DNA of 64,000 bases from Pandoraea horticolens (GCF_902459555.1 NZ_CABPSM010000001.1:310001-374000), one strand, 5' to 3'; positions 17,002 through 26,470 are shown, counted from the stretch's first letter. Numbers and translations are program-made. The notes: generated by a model from the letters alone, not told the origin.

Positions 17002-17904
17002 ATGATCAAGATGCGATTGACCGGGGTAATGCTGGGCGTAGCGATGTGTGTTGCGGCAGGCGCGGCACGGGCCCAGCCCGCATCGGAGACGCTGCAAAAG
17101 ATCGAGAGCAGCGGCGTGATTTCCATCGGGCATCGCGAGTCGTCGATTCCGTTCTCGTACTACGACAACAACCACAACGTCATCGGCTACTCGCAGGATC
17201 TGTGCAACAAGATCGTCGACGTGGTGAAGACCCGTCTGAAGAAGCCCGATCTGCAAGTGCGCTTCATCCCCGTCACCTCGCAGAACCGCATTGCGCTCGT
17301 GCAAAACGGCACGGTCGATATCGAGTGTGGCGTGACGACGAACCTGAAAGCACGCCAGGCACAGGTCAACTTCTCGAATACGTTCTTCGTCGCGGGCACG
17401 CGGCTGCTGGTGAACAAGAATGCGGGCATCAAGGACTTTCCGGATCTCGCGGGCAAGCCTGTCGTGACCAATGCGGGCACGACGTCGGAGCGCATCCTCA
17501 ACAAGATGAACAACGACAAGAAGATGAACATGAGCGTGATTTCGGGCAAGGACTACGGCGAATCGTTCACCATGCTCCAGGGCGGCCGTGTTCAGGCGTT
17601 CATGATGGACGATGTGCTGCTCGCGGGTGCGCGCACGATGGGCCGCAATCCGGACGACTGGATCGTGACGGGAACGCCGCAGTCGTTCGAGGCTTACGGA
17701 TTCATGATGAAGCACGGCGATTCGGAGTTCAAAAAGCTCGTCGACGACACGCTGGCGGGCGTGATGAAGAGTGGCGAGATCAACACGATGTATAAGAAGT
17801 GGTTCGAATCGCCGGTGCCGCCGAAGAACACCAGCTTCAACTTCCCGATGAGCGAACAGCTCAAGCAGCTCTACGCGAATCCGAACGACAAGGCGTTCGA
17901 ATAA
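17002..17904 (+). CDS. gltI: glutamate/aspartate ABC transporter substrate-binding protein, orphan
   Basis: Periplasmic binding protein of 300 residues, cluster 3 solute-binding fold, very close in pattern to GltI: ISIGHRESSIPFSYYDNN, YSQDLCNKIVD, PVTSQNRIALVQNGTVDIECG and GKPVVTNAGTTSERIL. An N-terminal signal peptide (MIKMRLTGVMLGVAMCVAAGAARAQ) directs export. ATG 17002 is chosen because AGGAG lies 6-10 bases upstream. The usual partners gltJKL are absent here: an intrinsic terminator and then an effector-like gene follow. It must therefore use permeases encoded elsewhere or be a duplicated stand-alone receptor. Confidence 0.92.
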   Translation: MIKMRLTGVMLGVAMCVAAGAARAQPASETLQKIESSGVISIGHRESSIPFSYYDNNHNVIGYSQDLCNKIVDVVKTRLKKPDLQVRFIPVTSQNRIALVQNGTVDIECGVTTNLKARQAQVNFSNTFFVAGTRLLVNKNAGIKDFPDLAGKPVVTNAGTTSERILNKMNNDKKMNMSVISGKDYGESFTMLQGGRVQAFMMDDVLLAGARTMGRNPDDWIVTGTPQSFEAYGFMMKHGDSEFKKLVDDTLAGVMKSGEINTMYKKWFESPVPPKNTSFNFPMSEQLKQLYANPNDKAFE

Positions 17905-17938
17905 GCCTTGCCAATCGTGTGCAAGGGCGTACGTACTC

Positions 17939-17965
17939 GCTGACTGCGCTGACTGCGCTGACTGC
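17939..17965. repeat. perfect tandem triplicate of a 9-mer (GCTGACTGC)3
   Basis: Three exact head-to-tail copies of GCTGACTGC occur between the gltI stop and its terminator. The copy number could vary between isolates by slippage; no coding role is evident. Confidence 0.85.
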
Positions 17966-18004
17966 AAATCCGTAATTCTCGCGTCAGGGGCAACATCGGC
18001 CACG

Positions 18005-18039
18005 GGCAAAGACCTCCATCATGGGGTCTTTGCCTTTTT
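18005..18039 (+). terminator. rho-independent terminator of gltI
   Basis: GGCAAAGACC and GGTCTTTGCC form a perfect 10-bp stem with a 10-base loop, followed by TTTTT. It separates gltI from the next gene, which therefore needs its own promoter or read-through. Confidence 0.88.
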
Positions 18040-18060
18040 GTCGTTTCTGGAGCCCCGCTC

Positions 18061-19110
18061 ATGATGTCACTACCCCGCAGTCATCAGCGCACCGCCGACG
18101 CCACCGCGGCGCCCTTGGTCACATTGAGCCATCCCGAAGGTCACGCGCTACCGGGGAAATGCTTCAGTGCCACGCTGCATTTCGCCGGGAATGTCCCACT
18201 CCCCGAACCCGACGCACTGACGCTGCCCGATACCCCCACGCATTACTACAACTTCGCCGTCGCCTTTCTGAAGGCCAACCGGCAAAGCATGGACATGTAT
18301 TGGGCCGACCAGGATGCCATTCCGGCGCTCATCCGCTCGGAGATGTCGCTTTATCCCGGTTTGCGAATCACTCATCACCCGACGCCCGCGGCGTTTGCAG
18401 CCTACGTCAGGGAACAATGCCGAACGGAAGCCTCGCATCGCGAGCAATGTCTTATCGAACTCAGCCCGACGGAAGGACATTGTGTGGGCGTCGACCTGAG
18501 CATCGATGCGAGCGAACCCACCATCATCGTCATCGAATCCAGCACGTTGAACGCGACAGGCTCGGCCATGCTGCTCCTCCGATTGATGAACGCGCTGAAG
18601 GACACCGTCACATGCGTCGCCCGCAACGGCCTCGGCAGGCATTTGATGTTCTTCGAGACGGGTGCCCAGCAAAGCCCCGTCGATTGCGCGATGTTCAGCC
18701 TGTGCGCGTGCAAGTCCATGTTCAGAAGTACGGCAGCCTTCACGTCGTTGCATGCACGCCTGCGCGCAGGTGAGTTCAGCGAGATGCTGGAAAAAGGCTA
18801 TGCGACAAGCGGCGAGGCAGACCTGTTGCTGCCCTCGGCGCTCATGCAACACACGCAGTCGTCGACACGACTCGCGGACTACGCACGACGCCGCATCCTG
18901 CACGATCCCACGCAGGCGCAAACGATCGGCAAATTGATAAGGCGTCAGAAGGGCCTCGTCTTCGCCCGCGACGACCGGACTTACAGCGTATCGATCGAAA
19001 TGGCGAGAATAAAGATGGCGGGGCGCGCGCTCCCGCCCCCAGCGCAAGACATGACGTTGCTCGCGCCGCCGCGTCGCGACGGCTTCATGTCGTCCACGGA
19101 ATCGCTATAG
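18061..19110 (+). CDS. YopJ/AvrA-family serine/threonine acetyltransferase (candidate secreted effector)
   Basis: The 349-residue protein shows the arrangement of YopJ-family effectors, which acetylate Ser/Thr/Lys of host signalling proteins and plant targets. The catalytic triad is visible: His140 in GHCVGVDL, Glu159 in IIVIESST and Cys209 in QQSPVDCAMFSLCACK, equivalent to the family's (D/E)CG-F-SL-AK pattern. The His-Glu spacing of 19 equals that of YopJ (109/128), and the Glu-Cys spacing of 50 is close to its 44. There is no Sec signal; the N-terminus (MMSLPRSHQRTADATAAPLV) is polar and Ser/Thr/Ala-rich as in type III substrates. GGAG lies 9-12 bases before ATG 18061. One sampled line has about 60% GC, lower than neighbours. 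No secretion or chaperone genes are adjacent. The gene is convergent with cca. Confidence 0.85.
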   Translation: MMSLPRSHQRTADATAAPLVTLSHPEGHALPGKCFSATLHFAGNVPLPEPDALTLPDTPTHYYNFAVAFLKANRQSMDMYWADQDAIPALIRSEMSLYPGLRITHHPTPAAFAAYVREQCRTEASHREQCLIELSPTEGHCVGVDLSIDASEPTIIVIESSTLNATGSAMLLLRLMNALKDTVTCVARNGLGRHLMFFETGAQQSPVDCAMFSLCACKSMFRSTAAFTSLHARLRAGEFSEMLEKGYATSGEADLLLPSALMQHTQSSTRLADYARRRILHDPTQAQTIGKLIRRQKGLVFARDDRTYSVSIEMARIKMAGRALPPPAQDMTLLAPPRRDGFMSSTESL

Positions 19111-19179
19111 CCATCGCGCGCCCTTCGAGAACTGCGCGGGTGCGACGCGAACGGCTTCCTCCCCTCACACCCGCTACGC

Positions 19180-20430
19180 TCACTCGTCTGCGGCGCGCAA
19201 CCCGGCCGCTTCGACGGCCTCGATTCTTGCGGCCTGCACGGCGTCGCGGATCTTCGCGGGATTGTCGGCGTACCGGCTTGCGACAGCCCCTGCATCAATA
19301 CCGCGCGCCGCAGCGAGCGCGGCCATCAACCGGTCTCGCTGCGGATAGGGCGCGCTCGCGAAATCGCCTCCGCGTCCGCGGGCGTCGGCCTCGCAGGCTT
19401 GAAGCACTTCGACAAACCGGTCGGGCTTGCGTAGAGCGTCACACCGTTCCAACAAACGCACCAGCGCCGCCGCGCCGAACTTCTGGCTTCCGTGAATATT
19501 GCCGTGTTCGCGCGCAACGACCTGCGCCAATTCGCGGCATTCGACCGGCACACGCAAACGCGTGCACAACGGGCCGAGCAACCCGACACTACGGCTCTCG
19601 TGCCCGATATGACGCGGCAACACGTCTTCCGGCGTCGTGCCTTTGCCGAGATCGTGCGTGAGCGCGGCAAATCGCACCGGCAACGAATAGCCCTGCGTCG
19701 CGGCGTAGTCGACCACCATCATCACATGCACGCCCGTATCGACTTCGGGATGAAAGTCGGCCCGCTGCGGCACCCCCCACAACTGGGCCAGTTCGGGAAG
19801 GATGCGCTCGAGCGCGCCTGCCGCACGCAACACGTCGAACATGCGCGACGGCCGATGCTCCATCAGCCCGCGCGAAATCTCCTGCCAGACACGCTCGGCG
19901 ACCAGCGCGTCGACTTCGCCGTTGGCCGTCATTTCGCGCATCAGTACGAGCGTCTCGTCAGCCACCGAGAAATCGGTGAAGCGAGCGGCAAACCTCGCGC
20001 AACGCAGAATTCGCACCGGATCTTCCGCGAAAGCTTCGCCGACATGGCGGAACAGCCTCGCGTCGAGATCGCGCTTGCCGCCGTAGGGATCGATCAGCTC
20101 ATCCGACAGACTATCGTCGGGCATGACTTCGCGCGCCATCGCGTTGATGGTGAAGTCGCGCCGTGCGAGATCTTCCTCCAGCGTGACTTCCGGGGCGAAG
20201 TAGAACGAAAAACCGTGATAGCCGCGCGCCGTCTTGCGCTCGGTTCGGGCGAGCGCGTATTCGGCACGGGTTTCGGGATGGAGAAACACCGGAAAATCGC
20301 GGCCTACCGGTTTGAAACCCTGCCGCACCATTTCTTCGGGTGTCGCGCCGACCACCACGTAGTCGCGATCCTTGACGGGCAGTCCCAGCATGGCGTCGCG
20401 AATTGCGCCACCGACAGCGTAAATCTTCAT
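19180..20430 (-). CDS. cca: multifunctional CCA tRNA nucleotidyltransferase
   Basis: Adds or repairs the 3'-CCA of tRNAs; the C-terminal HD domain gives phosphohydrolase activities. The 416-residue protein starts MKIYAVGGAIRDAMLGLPVKDRDYVVVG, the class II nucleotidyltransferase motif with the metal-binding D-x-D at the end. It has RRDFTINAMA, then the RNA-binding region ILRCARFAARF, and an HD motif in FAALTHDLGKGTTPEDVLPRHIGHESRS. The ATG at 20430 overlaps the stop of the upstream GST gene (ATGA), indicating translational coupling. Confidence 0.96.
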   Translation of the reverse strand: MKIYAVGGAIRDAMLGLPVKDRDYVVVGATPEEMVRQGFKPVGRDFPVFLHPETRAEYALARTERKTARGYHGFSFYFAPEVTLEEDLARRDFTINAMAREVMPDDSLSDELIDPYGGKRDLDARLFRHVGEAFAEDPVRILRCARFAARFTDFSVADETLVLMREMTANGEVDALVAERVWQEISRGLMEHRPSRMFDVLRAAGALERILPELAQLWGVPQRADFHPEVDTGVHVMMVVDYAATQGYSLPVRFAALTHDLGKGTTPEDVLPRHIGHESRSVGLLGPLCTRLRVPVECRELAQVVAREHGNIHGSQKFGAAALVRLLERCDALRKPDRFVEVLQACEADARGRGGDFASAPYPQRDRLMAALAAARGIDAGAVASRYADNPAKIRDAVQAARIEAVEAAGLRAADE

Positions 20431-21071
20431 GGGCGCACTTCGTAATAGGCGATGCGCACCGTCTCGCCACGCCCCCCCGCCACCCACGCCTGCACGGCGG
20501 CCACTTCGCGAATGCGGTCGGCATACGCCTGCGCATGCGCCGACAACGACGGCTCGAAGGTCGCGAAGCGCATCACCACCGGCGCATAAAACGCATCGGC
20601 AATGGTGAAGTCACCAAACAGAAACGGACCTTCGTAACGTGCGAGGCAATCCTCCCAGATCGCTTCGACACGACGGATATCGCTCAGCACCTCGGGCGTC
20701 GTGCCTGCGCCCGGCCAATGCGCACCGACGTTCATCCACATGTTCGTGCGCAACGCGGTGAAGCCGCTGTGCATCTCGGCACAGATGCTGCGTGCATGGG
20801 CGCGTGCCTCGCGCGACTTCGGCCAAAGAGGCAGATGCGGATAGCTTTCGGCCAGATATTCGCAGATGGCCAGCGAGTCCCAGACGGTAATGCCGTTGTC
20901 GATCAGACACGGCACTTTGCCCGTGGGCGAGTAGCGCAGGATCTGCTCGCGCGAGTCGGGCTGTGCGAGCCAGACGTTCCGCTCGTCGAACACAATGCCG
21001 AAATGCTTGAGCACGACCCACGGACGCATCGACCACGACGAGTATTTTTTGTTGGCGATGATCAGTTGCAT
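20427..21071 (-). CDS. glutathione S-transferase family protein
   Basis: The 214-residue protein has the thioredoxin-like GST N-terminal domain (MQLIIANKKYSSWSMRPWVVLKHFGI...GKVPCLIDNGITVWDSLAICEYL), with Ser in SSWSMRPW at the catalytic position. An all-helical C-terminal domain follows. The cis-Pro and (E/D)S glutathione-binding features (VPCLID, WDSLAI) are present. Likely a cytoplasmic detoxification or maleylacetoacetate-isomerase-like enzyme; substrate unknown. The long open frame upstream of ATG 21071 is low-complexity antisense-like sequence and is rejected. It overlaps cca by 4 bases. Confidence 0.9.
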   Translation of the reverse strand: MQLIIANKKYSSWSMRPWVVLKHFGIVFDERNVWLAQPDSREQILRYSPTGKVPCLIDNGITVWDSLAICEYLAESYPHLPLWPKSREARAHARSICAEMHSGFTALRTNMWMNVGAHWPGAGTTPEVLSDIRRVEAIWEDCLARYEGPFLFGDFTIADAFYAPVVMRFATFEPSLSAHAQAYADRIREVAAVQAWVAGGRGETVRIAYYEVRP

Positions 21072-21133
21072 GAGGACTTTCCTTGCGCGCGTCACGTCGA
21101 GGTGCCGCGCGTTTGATGGGGAAGCGTGCGGCG

Positions 21134-22084
21134 TCAGCGCCCCGCGTACCGCCGGTAGTCCGACAGACGCCGCTCCCAGTTGTCGCCATCGAGATAATCG
21201 ACGGCAATTTCGAGGCCGTTCGGCGTGAGTCCGAGTTCGGGCGCCAGCGGACCGCTCATGACGTTGTCGACTTTCATGGAGTCGAGATTGTCGCGCGTGA
21301 TGATCGGCTCGCCCGGCAGCTTCTCGAAGATCGCCGCCTGCAAACGTGCCGTGCTGTCCGGCAGCGGAAGAATCGGCCGCTCGCAACCACAGGCCGCACC
21401 GGCAAAGCGCACGAGGGCTTCGAGCGTGTAGACGTCGGGGCCGCCCAATTCGTAGGTCTTGCCGACGGTTGCGTCGTTATCGAGCGCGCCTGCGAAGGCT
21501 TGCGCGACGTCCGTCACATAAATCGGCTGGAAGCGTGCCTTGGCACTCGCCAACGGCACCACCGGCAGACGCCGTTGCAGCTTGGCAAACGTATTCAGGA
21601 AGTGGTCGCCCGGACCGAACACCACGGATGGGCGGAAGATCGTGACGGGGATGCCCGTCTCGCGAATCGCCACTTCGCCGTCGCCCTTGGAGCGCTGATA
21701 CATGCTCGGGCCGTTGGAGTCGGCACCGAGTGCGCTCATGTGAATGAGCCGGTCGACGCCCCGGTCGCGGCATGCCTGCGCGATCTTGCGCGGCAGTTCC
21801 ACGTGAGCGCGTGCAAACGCACGGCCGTAAGGCGTGCCCCGGTCGCTGTGCAGCACACCGACGAGATTGATCACGGCGTCACTCCCCGCGATCACGCGCT
21901 CCAGCGCGCGCGGGTCATGCACATCGCACTCGACGAGTTCCACCCCCGGCAACACACCAAGCGCCTTGGCGGCCTCGACACGCCGCGTCGGCAGACACAC
22001 AGCGTGCCCCATTGTCACCAGCCGGGCGACCAGATGGCTGCCGATGAAGCCGGTGCCACCGACGACACAAACGTTATAGCGCAT
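21134..22084 (-). CDS. complex I NDUFA9-like NAD(P)-binding protein
   Basis: An atypical/extended SDR of 316 residues starting MRYNVCVVGGTGFIGSHLV, with the Rossmann motif GGTGFIG. It continues with the NDUFA9-like pattern INLVGVL, HMSALGADSNGPSMYQRSKGDGE (Tyr-x-x-x-Lys-like YQRSK) and FRPSVVFGPGDHFLN. Homologues are annotated as complex I NDUFA9 subunit family or nucleoside-sugar epimerases; in bacteria they may support quinone or membrane-related functions. It is in line with the transglycosylase gene upstream and the GST gene downstream on the minus strand. Confidence 0.88.
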   Translation of the reverse strand: MRYNVCVVGGTGFIGSHLVARLVTMGHAVCLPTRRVEAAKALGVLPGVELVECDVHDPRALERVIAGSDAVINLVGVLHSDRGTPYGRAFARAHVELPRKIAQACRDRGVDRLIHMSALGADSNGPSMYQRSKGDGEVAIRETGIPVTIFRPSVVFGPGDHFLNTFAKLQRRLPVVPLASAKARFQPIYVTDVAQAFAGALDNDATVGKTYELGGPDVYTLEALVRFAGAACGCERPILPLPDSTARLQAAIFEKLPGEPIITRDNLDSMKVDNVMSGPLAPELGLTPNGLEIAVDYLDGDNWERRLSDYRRYAGR

Positions 22085-22125
22085 GCGTCACCTCCTCCGC
22101 GTCATGACGATGGGACTGCGGCCCG

Positions 22126-24132
22126 TCACTGGGGCAAGATGATGCCGAGCCGCTCCTTGAGCGATTGCGGACGGCCCGTGATCAGGACCGAGTAATACGT
22201 CGTGTTCGACAACACGTTCTCGACGTACGTGCGTGTCTCGTTGAACGGGATCGTTTCGGCAAAGATCGCGCCCTCGACCGGACGGTCCAGCGTGGAGCGC
22301 CACGTGCGCGGACGCCCGGGGCCCGCGTTGTAGCCGGCCGACGCCAGCACGGCCGAGCTGTCGAACTTATTGTAGATATCCGACAGATAGCTGGTGCCCA
22401 GACGGATATTGGTATCGATGTCGTGCATCATGCCCGGCTGATAATCCATGCCGATCTGCCTGGCCACCATCTTCGCAGTGGCCGGCATGATCTGCATCAG
22501 CCCGCCGGCGCCGGCCGACGAACGCGCATTGATGATGAAACGCGACTCCTGACGGATCAGGCCGTAGGCCCACGCTTCGTCCAGATCGACGGCGGCGGCG
22601 AGCGGTTCCACCTTGCTGCGGAACGGCATCAGATAGCGTAGCGTGAAGTCGTGCTCGATCTTCGTGCGATCTGCCGTATTGACGGCGCGATCGAACAGCT
22701 CGATGCCATTGGCGTACTGCGCGGCGGCGATCAACTGGCGGTCCGTCATGTTGCGCAGTTCCCAGTTCCACTCGCGATTGCCTTCGAAACGCAGGCCCAG
22801 ATCGTAGAACTTGGCGGCCCGCTTGAAGCCCGGGTTCGCGCGGTTCGCGTCGATCTCCGCCTTGGTGACGGCAGTGCGCTGCGGCAGCAACGTCTTGTTG
22901 CCCAACTCCTCGTTCGCCAGTTGGCCGTAGAAGTTCGTCTGCATGGCGATCTTCTGGAATTGAGCGCGGGCGGCGTCGCCTTGCCCGGCTTCACGCAGGG
23001 CGCGGCCGTACCAATACGTCCAGACACCGTCCTCGCGCAGTGCTGCGGGCATCGCTTCGATGCCCGTACGCACGAGATTCCAGTCGCCCGCGCGCAGTGC
23101 CGCGCGAATCTTCCATTCTTGTGCCGTATTCGAGAGTTTGGCGCTGCCGGCCTGGCGGTACCAGCTAATCGCCATCGGGTTCTGCGACAGCGCACCGCGC
23201 ATGCCGATGGCGCCCCAGCCGATGGCGCGCTCTTCCTGCGACAAGCTGCCCGCCACGCTCGAGAAGTTGCTCGCGGCAAGCATGGCGTCGCTGCGGGCCA
23301 TACGCACGGTGGCAAGCAATGCCAGTTGGCGTGACGCCTCCGAGCCGTCAACGCCACGCGCGAGGATCTGCGCCGGACGCGTTGCCGCCATATCGAGCAG
23401 GCTATCGTCCGGCCGCGCGGCGCCGAGCGCATCGGCAATCTGCTTGCCCAGCGACGTGTAGTTTTCCTCGTAAGCCAGGCGAATCTGGTGCCAGACTTCC
23501 TTGCGCGGCAACTGACCGCTCGCGGCCAGCGTATTGATCATGTCGACACAGCCCTCGCCGTAGGACTTCGGCGTGGTTAGCAGATCGGTGGCGGCCTGAG
23601 TGACGTTCTCGCCGCGTGCCGCACGCGACATCATCGAGTAGCACTTGACCTGGGTGTCGTCGTCGAGCGCGAACTTCGGATATTCGGCATTGAACGTCTG
23701 CCAGTCGTGGCGTTTGCCCAGCACCAGCAGCCAGTCGTTGCGCATCCGGTCGGCAATCGCCTGACCGTCATACGTGCGCAAGAAGGCGCGGATATCGTCG
23801 TCGGGCGCATCGATGAGCGCCTTGCCCGAACGATCGAACATGCGCGGCTTGATCTGGAAGTACTGGACGTACGACGGCACGTCGTAGTCGGTGAGCATCG
23901 CGGCGAGCGCAGTGGCGCGCGGCGCGTCGTTCGCGCGGGCGGCTTCGCGCAATTGCACGAAGATGTCGTCGGGCGAGCGCTGCGAGAGCAGGTCGGCAGA
24001 TGTCGCCGAGCGGCTTGCCGCAGATTGCGCCTTGGGACGGCCGGTCGCCTGGGTCGTGCTGCAGGCGACAAGCGCGGCAGCGGTCAGGGCCAGCGCAGTG
24101 GCGCGATATACTCGGGTCAAACGTTCTGACAT
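22126..24132 (-). CDS. slt: soluble lytic murein transglycosylase (lipoprotein)
   Basis: Cleaves peptidoglycan glycan strands to form 1,6-anhydromuropeptides in the periplasm. The 668-residue protein begins with a lipoprotein signal (lipobox LVAC, Cys24). A long alpha-helical superhelix typical of Slt70 (about 60-480) follows, then the SLT catalytic domain with Glu in LIRQESRFIINARSSAGAGGLMQIMPATA and AGYNAGPGR. ATG 24132 (MSERLTRVYR) is preferred over a longer frame whose extra 96 residues lack family features. It is divergent from the 5-formyl-THF cyclo-ligase gene, with a short shared promoter region. Confidence 0.93.
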   Translation of the reverse strand: MSERLTRVYRATALALTAAALVACSTTQATGRPKAQSAASRSATSADLLSQRSPDDIFVQLREAARANDAPRATALAAMLTDYDVPSYVQYFQIKPRMFDRSGKALIDAPDDDIRAFLRTYDGQAIADRMRNDWLLVLGKRHDWQTFNAEYPKFALDDDTQVKCYSMMSRAARGENVTQAATDLLTTPKSYGEGCVDMINTLAASGQLPRKEVWHQIRLAYEENYTSLGKQIADALGAARPDDSLLDMAATRPAQILARGVDGSEASRQLALLATVRMARSDAMLAASNFSSVAGSLSQEERAIGWGAIGMRGALSQNPMAISWYRQAGSAKLSNTAQEWKIRAALRAGDWNLVRTGIEAMPAALREDGVWTYWYGRALREAGQGDAARAQFQKIAMQTNFYGQLANEELGNKTLLPQRTAVTKAEIDANRANPGFKRAAKFYDLGLRFEGNREWNWELRNMTDRQLIAAAQYANGIELFDRAVNTADRTKIEHDFTLRYLMPFRSKVEPLAAAVDLDEAWAYGLIRQESRFIINARSSAGAGGLMQIMPATAKMVARQIGMDYQPGMMHDIDTNIRLGTSYLSDIYNKFDSSAVLASAGYNAGPGRPRTWRSTLDRPVEGAIFAETIPFNETRTYVENVLSNTTYYSVLITGRPQSLKERLGIILPQ

Positions 24133-24215
24133 CTTCGGGGAGCGTGGGTGAAAAGGTGAATTCAAGCATAGCACGGGACTCCGCCCTACCGGCGGCCCAA
24201 ACCGCCGGAAATGGG

Positions 24216-24806
24216 ATGGAATCGACCACCGGGAAGGCACGTTTGCGCAAGGCATTGCTGGACGTACGCGCGACACTCGCCGCACGCGAAGCGCGCGACG
24301 CCGCACTCGCCGCACGCCTGCGCGACGAACTGACGCACCGTACGCCGCGCTGCGTGGGCTTCTACTGGCCGATTCAAGGCGAATTCGACGCCCGCGAGGT
24401 AGTCTCGGCATGGCTCGCACAGGCGTCGCCCGAAACGCTGCGTCTGGCTGCGCTGCCGGTCGTTACCGCGCCAGCCGCGCCACTCGTCTTCCACCACTGG
24501 ACACCCGCGACCCCCATGAAGGAAGGCCGCTACGGCATTCCCATCCCGGCAGACGCCGAAGTGCTGGTGCCCGACCTGCTGCTAGTGCCTTGCGTGGGCT
24601 TTACCCGCGACGGCCTGCGACTGGGCTATGGCGGCGGCTTCTACGACCGCACCCTGCATTCGATGACCCCCGCCCCGCAAACGCTCGGCATCGCCTACGA
24701 TGCGCTCGAGATCGAACATCTCGGCGCCGAAGCCCATGATCTGGCGCTCGACGCTATCGTGACGGAATCCGCCACCTTTGCACGCCCTCGCGATACCCAT
24801 CGCTAA
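24216..24806 (+). CDS. 5-formyltetrahydrofolate cyclo-ligase
   Basis: Converts 5-formyl-THF to 5,10-methenyl-THF with ATP, recycling folate. From ATG 24216 the protein has 196 residues. It starts with the family's RLRKALLDVR segment and carries the signature LLVPCVGFTRDGLRLGYGGGFYDRTL, which contains the ATP-binding glycine loop, and GIPIP near the middle. An upstream in-frame GTG at 24156 is an alternative but would leave almost no room for the divergent slt promoter. It is followed 3 bases later by pxpB, although a functional link between them is not obvious. Confidence 0.93.
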   Translation: MESTTGKARLRKALLDVRATLAAREARDAALAARLRDELTHRTPRCVGFYWPIQGEFDAREVVSAWLAQASPETLRLAALPVVTAPAAPLVFHHWTPATPMKEGRYGIPIPADAEVLVPDLLLVPCVGFTRDGLRLGYGGGFYDRTLHSMTPAPQTLGIAYDALEIEHLGAEAHDLALDAIVTESATFARPRDTHR

Positions 24807-24809
24807 CCC

Positions 24810-25463
24810 ATGACAACACTCAAGATTCTGCCTCTCGGCGACAGTGCGCTTGTGTGCGAGGCCGGTGCCATGCCCACGCTTGCGACACAGCGCCGCGTCT
24901 GGCACGTGGCGTCTCTCGCACACGAATGGCCCGACGTGCGCGAAGTCGTGCCGGGCATGAACAACCTCACGCTGCTGTTCGACCCGCTCGCCACCGACAT
25001 CGAGGTGCTGAGCGAGCGGCTACGCGACGCCTGGCAGACGCCGCCGGCCGCCGGTCACGTCGGACGCGACATCGAAATCCCGGTGCACTACGGCGGCCGG
25101 CATGGCCCCGATCTGGCCGAAGTGGCCAAACTTGCGCGTCTGCAACCGAAAACGGTCGTACAGCGCCATGCTGCGCCGGAATACATCGTCTACTTCCTCG
25201 GCTTCCAGCCGGGCTTCGCCTATCTGGGCGGCCTCGACGATTCGATCGCCACACCTCGGCGCGCAGAGCCGAGACTGTCGGTGCCGGCCGGCTCAGTGGG
25301 CATCGGCGGCAATCAGACCGGCATCTATCCCCTCACCTCGCCCGGCGGCTGGCAGATCATCGGCCACACCGCCAGCGTTCTGTTCGACCCCGCCGCGACC
25401 CCGGCCGCCTTGCTTGCCCCAGGCGACCGCGTGCGCTTCACTATCGCGAGTCTCGACCTGTGA
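24810..25463 (+). CDS. pxpB: 5-oxoprolinase subunit PxpB (KipI-like)
   Basis: One of three subunits of the ATP-dependent bacterial 5-oxoprolinase that opens 5-oxoproline to glutamate. The 217-residue AHS1/KipI-domain protein shows [11 protein letters not shown] at the N-terminus, [30 protein letters not shown] and [15 protein letters not shown], followed by the family's [24 protein letters not shown]. Its TGA overlaps the GTG start of pxpC (GTGA), indicating coupled translation of the complex. Confidence 0.95.
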   Translation: MTTLKILPLGDSALVCEAGAMPTLATQRRVWHVASLAHEWPDVREVVPGMNNLTLLFDPLATDIEVLSERLRDAWQTPPAAGHVGRDIEIPVHYGGRHGPDLAEVAKLARLQPKTVVQRHAAPEYIVYFLGFQPGFAYLGGLDDSIATPRRAEPRLSVPAGSVGIGGNQTGIYPLTSPGGWQIIGHTASVLFDPAATPAALLAPGDRVRFTIASLDL

Positions 25464-26470
25464 TCGACATCCAGCGTGCCGGCCTGCTCACCACGGTTCA
25501 GGATCTGGGCCGCCCCCGACAGCGAGAATTCGGCGTGGCCAGCGGCGGCGCCGTCGACCCGCTCGCCTGCGCCGTTGCCAACCGTCTCGTCGGCAACGCC
25601 CCGAACGCCGCCACCCTCGAAATCACAATGGGGGCGTGCGTGCTGCGCTTCAGCGCCGCCACCCTCGTTGCGCTAACCGGTGCCGACTGCCACGCCGACC
25701 TCGACGGCACGCCCGTGTGGTCGTGGTGGCGATTCCCGGTGGCGCGCGGTCAGACGCTGACACTGCGCCCGGCCCGCTTCGGCATGCGCACCTATCTGGC
25801 CGTGGCGGGCGGCATCGACGTGCCCGAGACACTTGGCTCACGCAGCACCGATCTGGCTGCCGGCTTCGGCGGCTTCGAAGGCCGCGCCTTGCGCGACGGC
25901 GACCGCATCGCGGTCGGACACACCAGCGCCGCCATGCGCCACGTCGAGCCGTTGGGCGTGCGTCCGCCGCTGTGGCTGCCCGACCCGCTGGCGCAACATG
26001 TCCGCGTGCTGCCCGGGTCGGAGTACGACGACTTTACCGCCGCCGCGCACAAGCACTTCTGGGAAAACCCATGGCAGGTCACGCCGAACAGCAACCGCAT
26101 GGGTTACCGCCTGTCGGGACCGGAGCCGCTCGCGCGCAAGAAGAATCGCAGTCACGATCTGCTCTCGCACGGCGTGCTGCCGGGCGTGATTCAGGTACCG
26201 CCGTCGGGGCAGCCGATCATTCTGCTGGCCGACGCCCAGACCACCGGCGGATACTCCAAGATCGGCACCGTCATCACCGCCGACCTGTGGCGGCTCGGAC
26301 AGGCCCGGCTGGGCAGCACCCTTTATTTTTCGGAGTGCAGCGCCGCCGAGGCACGCGAAGCGCTGCGCGAACAGTTACGCTATCTTGCCCAGATCGAGCG
26401 CGCGCTTGCGTGGCACGACCGCGGCATTCTGACGACACCACGGGTGCCAGCCATCACACGCAAGCGCTAA
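25460..26470 (+). CDS. pxpC: 5-oxoprolinase subunit PxpC (KipA-like)
   Basis: The 336-residue AHS2/KipA-domain partner of PxpB. It starts with GTG at 25460 ([36 protein letters not shown]), the canonical N-terminus of biotin-dependent carboxylase-like proteins. Further motifs are [52 protein letters not shown] and [16 protein letters not shown]. An open frame running much further upstream overlaps pxpB and is not real. Followed 65 bases later by pxpA. Confidence 0.95.
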   Translation: MIDIQRAGLLTTVQDLGRPRQREFGVASGGAVDPLACAVANRLVGNAPNAATLEITMGACVLRFSAATLVALTGADCHADLDGTPVWSWWRFPVARGQTLTLRPARFGMRTYLAVAGGIDVPETLGSRSTDLAAGFGGFEGRALRDGDRIAVGHTSAAMRHVEPLGVRPPLWLPDPLAQHVRVLPGSEYDDFTAAAHKHFWENPWQVTPNSNRMGYRLSGPEPLARKKNRSHDLLSHGVLPGVIQVPPSGQPIILLADAQTTGGYSKIGTVITADLWRLGQARLGSTLYFSECSAAEAREALREQLRYLAQIERALAWHDRGILTTPRVPAITRKR

